This document shows, piece by piece, positions 25,401 to 37,400 of a stretch of 64,000 nt of DNA (the stretch's first letter is position 1; each line of letters opens with the position of its first letter). The DNA is from Bicyclus anynana. Lineage: Eukaryota; Arthropoda; Insecta; Lepidoptera; Nymphalidae. The notes under the pieces are model-generated. The model was not told the DNA's origin. It ran no database searches and saw only the letters and a list, made by a program, of their open reading frames with translations. The DNA is taken from contig NC_069110.1 in NCBI RefSeq assembly GCF_947172395.1, forward strand, positions 2,294,001-2,358,000. Reading direction: 5' to 3'. Both the position numbers and the translations under genes were made by a program.

Positions 25401-28400
25401 ACGACCTCAGCAGAGTTTCTCAACGTGTGGGCCTAAAAATGAACATGAGCAAGACGAAGATCATGTCTAATGCTCATGTAACGCTCCACCCAGTTATTGT
25501 TGAGGACTCTGCGCTCGAAATTGTAGACGAGTATATATACCTAGGACACACAGTCCAGTTAGGAAGGTCCAATTTCGAGAAAGAGGTAAATCGCCGAATC
25601 CAGCTCGGCTGGGCCGCGTTTGGGAAACTCCGCGACATCTTTTCGTCCGAAATTCCTCAGTGCCTGAAGACGAAAGTCTTCGAACAGTGCGTGTTGCCAG
25701 TGATGACATACGGATCCGAAACTTGGTCGCTAACTATGGGCCTCATTAGAAGGCTCAAAATCACTCAGCGGGCGATGGAGCGATCTATGCTTGGAGTTTC
25801 TCTGCGTGATCGAATCAGAAATGAGGAGATCCGCAGACGAACCAAAGTCACCGACATAGCTCAGCGAGTCGCGAAGCTGAAGTGCAATGGGCAGGCCACA
25901 TAGTTCGAAGAGCCGATGGACGTTGGGGTCCCAAGGTGTTGGAATGGCGACCCCGCACCGGAAAGCGCAGTGTTGGTCGACCCCCCACTAGGTGGACAGA
26001 GGACATCAAGCGGATTGCAGGAAACCGCTGGATGCTGGCGGCTCGAGATCGTTATGCTTGGAGGTCCATGCAAGAGGCCTATGTCCAGCAGTGGACGTCC
26101 ATCGGCTGAAAATGATGATGATGATGATGAATAATTTCTACGGCGTCATTCAAATATTTTTTTTTCCTTTAACTAACTGTAATATTCGTTTTCCTGGCTA
26201 TGCGTCATATATCTGACGTGAACGCCGCTATTCCATTTGTGCTTCCAAAATTTACCAATCGGCCACAAATTTATAAATAAATATCTGTCGAAACATTATA
26301 CCAACTGTGATTTAACTATACTATTGTTTTCTCACTTGTGTACAAATAGTTCCATTATACTAAACTACAGTTGACTTTACATATGTTTCTCTTCGCCAGG
26401 GATTTCCAACAGTGTAATAATAGCTAGACAGATTTATATTAAGCAGTTTCTTAGTAATACGAGTAGGTATCTTATGTACTAATTCTTCTTCTTTCACGAG
26501 ATATAATTCTTGATATCAAGAAGCTGAAGAATTTGTTTGTTTGTTCGCTTATCTCAAGAATTATTATTATTTCGAATAAAAAAATATTTTTGTGTTCGGT
26601 CATTACGCTACGATCAATAAAAATGTAAAATGTGGCGATAACAGGAAATTATTCCTTTTGAGAGCGTTAGTTAGTTGTGTTGCGACGCGTAAAGTATACC
26701 TATATATAAAAATGAATCCATATATACCTTTGTCACGCCATCACGCGTGAAGGGCTGGGCCGATTTCGCTTTTTTTATGTGTTTGTTATTGTCAGGAGAA
26801 GTTAAAAGAGCGTAGGGGTAGGGTAGGGGTAGAGTAGTGGTAGGGTAGGAGTAGAGTAGGGGTACAGTTGACTGTTCCTTTTAAAAAGTTCTAAAAAAAT
26901 GTTAAATTATGTTTATATGGTTGACTCAGTATAACCTTTTTATTAATGTTATGGTAATCAAGGGTTTTCACAGGAACAGAGTTAAGTCTACGTGCGTCTG
27001 CGAGTCATAAGACTAGCGGATGACCGTGACTTCGTTGCTATCTATTATATTATAAAATTATAGAGTATTTGTTATCAAACTCATCTGAAACGGCTGAAGC
27101 GATTTTTATAAACTTTGGATAGGTTTGACAATCGGCTGACATCTATTTTTCATACGCCTATAAGGTAGTGGTACCCCACCCCTAAATATGTTTCGTTTTC
27201 GGAGTCAGCTTGTAGTATATAAATTATAGCAATCGGCTCTACTGTCTGCACACATAACAGGATAACGAGAACTATAAATTTGTTGTTAGCGAAGCTGAGT
27301 TGACCTGTTTTAATTAGTCGAGTGTCAGTTTGAACGTTAATTAATTAATTAATTATTTTGAGTATCTTTACTAACAATTTGAGAGAAGTCAGCAATCTGC
27401 CAGGTCATAGATTCAATGCTTACAACAATTCAATTCTTTACAACTGCAAAATATAGCAATTGGATTATCTAATTAATTGTCTCGTAGATCCAGTGGTCGG
27501 ATCACGAAGTCCTATATGAGTTAAAAATCTCAATCTAAAGTTTCAAAGCTGGTGGTACAATATCCTCGTCTCTCACGTTAAGCATTCGGTCCCGGCTATT
27601 ATCGTAAACATCTGATAGTGGTCGTTAAATAATTTAACATTTCCCTAAGCCCGCCAACCCGCGTAGTGCAGTGTGGTGGATTTAAGTTTCATAATGACTC
27701 TCCTATAAGTAGGGAGGCCTGGCCCTGTAGTGAACAATACATATTGCCTCATGATGATGATGATGTTATTTTATTCGCAATCTCTCAAAGTCCATCACAA
27801 ATTTACACGGAACCTAAAACATCCACTGATGAAAGTACTTTCCAATATCACTCAGAGCTGAGTAACATTGGTCCAGCGAGAAGCAAAATTGTTGACATAA
27901 AAACCATTCGACCGGAGTACGAGTATGACACGAACGAGATTGCGTACAAGTTGTCACTCCTTCAAATGGATTGTTCACTTGTGTCCGCATAAGGCTCCCT
28001 CCCCATCTGAGACGAGCAGGGGTGCGATTCTGGTATTTGACACTCTTCGACGAATGTTTAGCTTATAACACATCCTATTCGTATTTGAACTTTATGTTTG
28101 TTTACAAGATGCAAATTTAAAACCGTACTTACCGTACCGTATTCGGGAAAGTTCTGAGTAGTTATATATCTAAAATAGACTAAATATATTGTGTGGTTTT
28201 GAACATTACCTTTTATACAAGTGAAACAATAAAAAATATTTTTAATTTTAATTAACTTTCTTAGTGAACAGTCAATATTCCTGACTGACAACTAAAAAAA
28301 TAATTAAATATGTTACTGTTAATTATACGCACGTAATAAAGTGACGTAATCGAGATAATCCTTCCTCGCACTAGCTCTCTAAGAAGGTTCTTCGGAAATT

Positions 28401-31400
28401 AATGAAAGAAATATACTTTATTGTGCACCAAAAAAGAAAGTAATAATCTTGGGCACAAAATTAACTATTAATTATTAAATATTAATGCACAGTTGGTTAT
28501 GGCAATCTTCTTTTACTCGACTACATCAACATTTAAAATGGTTTTATAGAAAATTTAGTTACGCGTTCTGTACCACAGCTCAGCAATAATATCAAATAAA
28601 ATAAATATTTTTCTTGTAGCCGTCAAGAAAAATATTTATTTTATTTGATATTATTGCTTTGTTTTGACACATTTCACTTTGGATGTCGGACTGGAGCTGT
28701 CAGACTCTCTCACCACTTATCTACTGAGCACATGAATGGGCAGCGTTAAGCCTCACTCTGATGCCTTTTACGAGTATCGCACTTACAGCTGACAAACAAG
28801 CACTGAGAAAAATAAACTGACGTGGCGCTGTGGTATGCACGGTGGGTTTACAAAACGGAGGTCCTGGGTTCTATCCCCGGCTGGGCCGATTGAGATTTTC
28901 CTGATTGGTCCAGGTCTGGCTAGTGGGAGGCTTCGGCCGTGGCTAGTTACCACCCTACCGACAAAGACGTACCGCCAAGCGATTTAGCGTTCCAGTACGA
29001 TGTCGTGTAGAAACTGAAAAGGGGTGTGGATTTTCATCCTCCTCCTAACATGTTAACTCGCTTCCATCTTGGACTGTATCATCACTTACCATCAGGTGAG
29101 ATTGTAGTCAAGAGCTAACTATAACTAAAATAGATGTAGCTTACTGTGCCGTCTAAAAGCAATACCGACTTACAGAAATTGTATACCACATGGTGCTGGT
29201 GCATGGATTAGTGTTTCTTGATAGGTATTTTAAGTATGGTGGTCCAGGACTTTTATCATTGAATGCACACCTGATGTTAAGTATTATCCGTCGTCTTTCA
29301 GCGTGTGCGACGTCGAAGGCAGACAGGGCCGCACTTTGCACCAGTGTGCGCAACGCTTTACATATGCACTCTCCCGATGAGCGCCAAGAGGCTCTACGAC
29401 CGATATCCGCTTCGCTATTTGTTTACGGCGAACACGACCACTCCATTTTTTATTTCAACGTACCTATTTGCTTTTATATCACGAATTGTTTGATTAGATT
29501 TAAATTATCAATTAATCTCAACTAGAATCTTAACAAGAAATTAATCTTAACTAATTGCTATATTTATTCGAAACTCTTATTTCAATTACTGACAAGGTAA
29601 TGTCACATGCCTGCAGGACTAACGGCTTGAAGTAAAAACTGGTCATGTGTTGATCGCGATCAGCATGATGTCATGCAAATCGCGACCAACACACCAGTTC
29701 AGGACCGACCAACCATCAGTTTTATCTTTCTTGTCTATAGTCCGCGACTCCGTTCGAGTGAAATTCTGTTCTAAAATCCCGCCAAAACTGTGGACTTTTT
29801 GAACAAAACAAAAAGTAGCTTATGTGCTACTGTTAGTTTGTAAGTCGATCTAATTTAGAGTAATAAAAGTAAATGTATCCCCACAAACTTTTGCTTTTGT
29901 AATAGATATTGTAAATGACTTGGATGTATTTTTTCGATTCTGTATAGATGTACCTTGGACTTATCTATACGAGTATACTAATATTATAAAGTTGATAATA
30001 ATAATAACTTTATTAAAAGGCAAAATAACCCAATACAAAAAATGCTTCGTTTAAGCTTAGGTCTATAACAGTTATTTATACTCGTAATATGCACGAAGTC
30101 AAATCTTAAGCCTAGAAAACTACGTCAAACTGGAATAGTTAATAAAGCCAATTCCAGATGTCAAACAGTACAAGGATCGTAAATCATTTTCGTTTTCTGT
30201 TCATGTCTTGGTGAACAGATAGCCAATACGATTTTAAGAAGTTAAATATCACGTGTCTCAAACGGTATACATGAAACAGCTCTCTCAAAACTATTTTGAC
30301 AGAGCTGCCATCCATCCCAACCAACTAGTGGTTGAGGCCTGCAATTACACTCCCAACCTAAACGCTAACTGCAAGCAGAGGCGTCCCAAGAACGTCCTTT
30401 ACGATCCAGACGATGACATAACAACCGACAATGCTTCCCAGGTAACACAATCACAAGCTACACAGCGTCTTCGCCGGCGAAGACGAGGTCCCCGATATCT
30501 AACGTCACCCGGACGTGGGTTTTCTAACCCACGATCTTGGGGGCGTCCGGACTGATTCACTCAGGTCACGGTTACCTCCTCCAGAATGGCCTTCTAAGCC
30601 GAGGTCCGAGTCTCATAGGAGACGCCCTTAGAGAGCCGTTCCGTCCTCTATCTTTCTTTCAGCCTTCGGGTCACATCAGGCGATGCTTCTGCGCTCGCCC
30701 AACCCCCCCGGTGACGCCGTAGTGGTTCCGCAGGGAGCTATCGGCACCTACTCAGACAGGAAAAAAAAAAAAAAATCAAACGGTGAAAGAAATCATCGTG
30801 AGAAAACCTGCAAGAATGAGGAACTGAGAATTTTCTTAATTCTCTACGTGTGTGAAGTCTGCCAATTCGCATTGAGCCAGCCAGACTACTGGCCTAAACT
30901 CCTCTCCGAGAAGAAACTCATGCTAATAGTGAACCGAATATAGATTGGATATGGTAATATGAATAATGGGTTAAGGATGATGTGTAAAATTGACAAGATA
31001 AAAGGTAGGAACAAAACCCATCACTGGAAGTCAAAGTAACCAAACAATTAGGTCATCATTATCAACCCATATTCGGCTCACTGCTGAGCTCGAGTCTTCT
31101 CTCAGAATTTGAGGGGCTAGGCCAATAGTCCACCACGCTGGCCCAATGCGGATTGGCAGACACGCAGAGAATTAAGAAAATTCTCTGGTATGCAGGTTTC
31201 CTCACGATGATTCCATCACCGTTTGAGACACGTGATATTTAATTTATTAAAATGCACACAACTGAAAAGTGCATGCCACGGACTGGATTCGAACTTACGC
31301 CCTCCGGAATCGGATGAGTCAACACGTCTCCTATAATCATCATCTTCTCTATCCATTGCTGCAGATAGACCTCTTGCATGAGTCGATCAGCACTGCGCTT

Positions 31401-34400
31401 GTCAGTACTGGTTCACAAAGCTGAAGTGGCAATGGGAAGGGCACATAGTTGGGTTTCTTAAGGTGCTATACATTACATGTACAGATTGTCCCGTAAATAG
31501 TACATTTACATACTATATTTGCTTTTGCGCCGCTATTAATTGATATTTTGTCTGTTTCTCTTCTTGAGATGTGTCGTTGGTCGCATGTTATAGCTACATT
31601 GCATCGTTGAATTATTGAAGCACGTTGCGCTTTCGAAAAGGCTCGTTAATTTCATTGCCAAATCATTGAGCAGAGCGATCGACTGCTTCGGTCTTTTGTA
31701 AAAATATTGGGAAATTTATTTTTTACCAATTAACGTCACATCAGTTCGACGAGGCGACGTTTGACGACCTCTCTGACACAGATGGTGCTGGTTCTCTACA
31801 CAGAGGTCCTGGGTTCGATTGCCAACACAGATGAGTCATCTGTTTAAGATTTAATATTTTTTAAATTGACACGCGAAAGTTTGCAATAGAGATCGACTAT
31901 TTTTCGTACAATGCTGTGCCCAGATTTGATAAATGAACCGTTACAATATTTAAACTAGTGTAATTTATTATATACTTTTAGCAGAAGCTTCAAAAGTGTT
32001 TTTAAAAAATAAGAAAACCAATGTTGAACAAAGGTTTATTCACAATATTTGTCAGGACAACTTAATTAATAAATCAAACTGTTACTAAAATACCTAAAAT
32101 CCTAGAGTCGCTGTATGTAGCGTTGAAAGCGCCCTTGACAGTTAACTAACACTCACCTTTTCCACTCAAGTCACTCTCCCCACCTATCCCCAGTAACCCA
32201 TAAAGAATTACACAACAAAAAATGTGGACGGCTCGAACGTAGCCGAACGAAGCCGACCGTACGACGAGCGCCTTATATCGCAAGTCATTCCCGCCAATCG
32301 ATCGCTACCCCTCTCTAACTCCCTACTCTTTGTGGGGGAAAAATATCGCGCCACCTAACGTCGGCACGAGCCAACACGAGATCGAGCGACGTCATATCCA
32401 TCTCAGACTACTATTTCCTACAATACATAATTAAGTTACTATTTCAACAATAAATAGATTTAAAAAAAAAATACACATTTCAAAAATCATTAACAACTAT
32501 GAATTCTAATTGTAATTGATGATTTTGGTTATTTTTAAAATTTTTCGTTATTTGTTCTGTAACGTGCTGGGCACGAAATGGTCGATCTCCTTTACGGACT
32601 TTTGGTTTTTTTTTTTCAGCTATTGTCGAATCACTCAATATTTTGTGAATCAGCTCAAGTCTACTCTGGAGGTACGCTTCGGTGTTTCGGTGTGACACCA
32701 ATTCGCCGGCACGAGTTTAGCACTCAGGGGTTCTGGATGTCGCCTAGTCCTAACCATCTAGGGGTCTCTGAGTCTAAACCCGTGCTGGCCCTATCTTCAT
32801 GAGAAGATTCAGAAGCGAAAAGTTTGTCATTCCATATAGTCCAACTTCAGAAGATACGGTAGGTAACTATGGAATTTGGAACGCGGCGGCTTTGGAAGGC
32901 AGAAGGTTTTAAATGTTCAGAGTCTCAATGAATAATATTTTTAAAGTTAAATTTTTAATGATCATCATCATCATCATCATCATCATCATAAACAACCGTT
33001 GGACGTCCACGGCTGGACATAGGCCTCTTGCATGGACTTGCAAACACAACGGTCTCAGTCCCTGCATTCCGCTCTATGTCCTCCGTCCACCCAGGGATGC
33101 GTGAACCAGCTCTGCACTTCGGTGCGGGGTCGCCATTCCAACACCTTGAGACCCCAACGTCCATCGGCTCTACAAACTATGTGCCATGCCTATTGCCACT
33201 TCAGCTTTGCGACATATCAGTGACATAAGAATGAAATTTCGCATCATATTTTTCGCATGTCGGGTTACACTTACAGTATGCATTATTAGTAGGGGTTAAA
33301 TCATCGGCGCTCGGCATATGAAAATTAAAATCTTATATTTTACATGATAATTTCACTTGCATCGTATCGTGGTTTCAATAACCACACATTATTTTTATAA
33401 TATATTTTCTTCCCTAGACGCAGGTCAAATATTCAAATAGGTCAAGTAATTTTTAGTTTTAGCAAAATTCATCATCATCCATCGTTATGATGCCCCATAA
33501 TATATTTAAATCCTTTGTTCTTGGACAATAATCACTACGGATTACGTCATACATCAATACTAATTTAAATTTTAATCTGATTCGGCGACTCCCATGTACG
33601 TACGTATATCCATACGCGGATATGGGTATATATATGGGAGTCTTCTAAAAGGTTAATCCACATCTTCTAAAGGGTTAAGTTATTACCTTCGTCTATTAGC
33701 CTTAGTTTTTATTATAAAACGTTGTAAGGCTTCAAAAGTTTGTACAGAAATGTTGTCTCATCTTGTAGAATAAAATATTTGGCGTTTAAGAAGGATTTGT
33801 GAAATAATCACGTTAGCGTGTGTGAATATGCGGCCTGCGCCATCTACTGACAGCCAGCAGTATTAACTGAAACTTATTCATATACTTATTTGCGTCCGAC
33901 TTGATATTTCGTGTAGTTTTGTTTGCTTTGTGAGTGACTAACGGCTACCCGTAACTTTGTCGTTTGTGTTGTTGGTCAAAAATTTCAACGAATTATGTCA
34001 TTCATAAAAACTAATTTAATCTTCGAATATCATCTGTTGTATGCTTGTAATTCGTAGTTCTGGGATTAACACTGAGACAGGCATCATGTTCTTCAACATT
34101 TTCTACCGCTAATTGTCTTCAATTGATTCTCTGTCTTGTATAGATTGATCACGCCACTTTTGATGCATGATTGTGCCAGAATTATCATTTCACCGCCGCC
34201 TCCACCATGCATTATAATTTCATTTAATATTGTTTGAGTGGGTTTTCGTTGCTGTCGAGAAGTTAATGACAGCGCGATGTTCGATGTGATCCCCGATTGC
34301 AATGTAATCAATCAATATGTACATCATCAATACTACATATAAATAAAATTTAAGTGTTTGTGTGTATTTCAGGGTATTTTCTCAAATACTACTTTTTATC

Positions 34401-37400
34401 CCGGAAAAATCTATACTTTCCGCGGGATTTCTGTAAAACTGAAATGCACGTTGACGAATCACGGGAGTCAGCAAGTAAATAAATAAATGTTTTCCTATTC
34501 ACAGCCCAGCTGGTTGCGGTCGAAAGAGTTCTGGGACAAAAAGTTCGAGGATCGCTACGAGCTGCTGCGGATGGATCGCCAACGCCTGAAGCTCAAGGTG
34601 AGACTGACACTGGCTATACTTGGCAAGTTCATTGATGACACTTCTATGATATGCGGGCGACGGGAGGGGAAGGACTGCGCAGGTTTGAAGTCGTGCGTGC
34701 GGAGCATCGCTCCTGGCCCCCGCTGACCATCGGGAGTGCTTAAAGGTTCCTCCTCGTGTGACCGAATGGACACGTGTCTTTGAGGAGATACCACAATATA
34801 CTTCCGTAGGATTTACCATGAGAATTCTATAGAATTCAACATCTGAGCACACTGACTCCACGTAGTCTTGTTTTACCTACCCCTAGTGCAGTTAGCAGGG
34901 TTGACTGCGATCTCAGAAATTGTTAAATGAGGATGGCGGTACGTGTATGCTGGTGGGGTGGTAACTAGCCACGACCGACGCCTACCACCAGACCTGAGTT
35001 AATTTAGGAAATATAAAATCCTAAACTGACCCGAGCTGGATATCGAACCCATGACCTCGCTGTTGAAAACCACATCACTACCAACTGCGCCAGAGAGGTC
35101 GTCAAAATCAGAAACGACAGATCCTCGTATTCGGCTCTTCACACAAGTGTGACTTCCAGGTGATCGTGGTGCCGCACTCGCACAACGACCCCGGCTGGCT
35201 CAAGACGTTCGAGCAGTACTTCGAGACCAAGACCAACCACATCATCAACAATATCGTGCACAAGTTGAACCAGCACCTCAACATGACCTTCATCTGGTCG
35301 GAGATATCCTTCCTGCACGCATGGTGGGAGCGCGCGCACCCGGTCAAACGCAAAGTAAGCTATACCTACTACCATCATTATCATTATTAACAGCTCAGAA
35401 ACGTCTGCTGGGCATAAGCCTCTTGCAAATGCTTCCAACGCCACGTTCTCGAGCAGCCAGCATACAGCGGCTTCCTGCAACCCGCTTGATGTTCTCAAGG
35501 TCGGCATTCCAGCACCTTGGGACCCAAACGTCCATCGGCTCTTTAAACTGTGTGCCCTACATATTGCCTTTTCAGCTCAGCTCAGCTATGACAGTGACTT
35601 TTGTACTTTTGCCTGTCATGTCTCGGATCCGTAGTTCATCACTGGCAACACGCACTACTTTACGAAAGATAGATAAGAGAGATAGAAGTAGCTCGACAAG
35701 TCTATCTATGCGAATCCCTTAATGTAATATAACCCCATGGGGTTGTTGCTTTCATCTGATTCTATATTAATGGGACTGCAGCAGCGTCTTTTGCAGATCG
35801 GATAGATATTGATATTAATGAATTAACATTATCAGTCTTACCCGCCAACCCGATTTAATATAAAAGAGTCCCTTATTAGTATATTTAAATGAGTACAACG
35901 ATTATCCCTACTCCATTCCGCGGAAGTCTTGTTTCATCACTCGTTGTTGAACGTATCCTCACGACTTTACACAACTTGCAATACAGAAGTAAACTTGTAA
36001 AGATAGAAAGTGCATCGAATAAAGCTTGCAATAAAGTTTTGTCGCTCCCGCCCTACAGTGACGAGCGAGCACTGCAGGCGCCATCTGTAGCATGAATGTT
36101 ACAACGGAAACGAATCAAGTGGCCGCGTCTCGGTACGAGTCTGTTCAATTAAAACGTGGTTCGTTTACAGGATACGGTTCGAGCTTCGCTACATCTGAAC
36201 GGAGTTGCAGATGGCGTGCAACGCAGAACTTGTTGCATCTTTTAGTAATTATCGGACTATTACGCCAACTGTAATAGTCCGGTATCTGTAGAACATTTTT
36301 TACAACTGATTACTATCAAGTGAATTTTTCATAGCTACATCTCGATGAGACGATCAACTTATTTTTACGTAAATTCTCGATTCTGGTAGGTAACTGAGCT
36401 ACCAGGAAATTTAAATTTCTGAGCGGGAACGAGATAATGTACCACGCAATTTGTAGGACATTATGGCTGTTAAGTTGTATAACTATTCATTAATCAACGT
36501 TAGTAACGAGTTTATTAAAAGTTGTTACCAGCCAGATGTTTTTTTAATGTTACTTAATTAATAGTTGAGTAGGGAAGGGTAAAGGTAAGAAAGAAGCGCA
36601 TATAAGTGAAACCGAAGCTTGACCAGGTCCGCTAGTTAATAAATACAAACACAAAATACAATAAGACGAACAACCTTAACCCGCATACTACCGCGGCCAC
36701 TCAAACAAACCGTGCCATGTAATGCCTCTACATCTCCTTTCTTTTCATTTTACGTGCTTTTGCTAATTAAAATTAAATAAGGGTCATTGTTAGATATCCG
36801 TGGATGGTCTTTAAATTTTAATAAAAATATATAAAATATTTTATTTTGCTAACATAATTATTATAAACTGCAACCTTCTTTTAAGAGTCGTATCTACTTC
36901 TGTGTCAAAACCAGCGGAAAGCTTTACTCTTCTTTATTTTAATTTAATTTTTGAAGCTATTTTCAGAATTAGCCCCCTATTCTGACGAAACTATATCGAG
37001 AAACTCGCAGTGAATCGCTCAACGCAGACTACAGAGTCGTGCAAGTCATCTACTAATGTGATGTTGATCTTAGATTTGCCAGATGACGTCACGAATAACT
37101 TGAATGACTTTTAAATCTTACGTTTGTCCTTTACAGTCCTTCAAGAAGCTTGTCATTGATGGACGGCTCGAGATCACCGCCGGCGGCTGGGTCATGCCGG
37201 ACGAGGCGTGCACTCACATCTACGCTCTCGTCGACCAGTTCATTGAAGGTACCGTCTCGACACCTCCCCTGTCCTCGTCCCTTAACATTAGGTGTGATCG
37301 CACTCAAGGGCTCACATGTCATTCAATAAAAAAAAATATTCTGTTTATTTACAACATTTTTTCTTTCAGGCCACAACTGGGTGATGACTAACCTGGGGGT

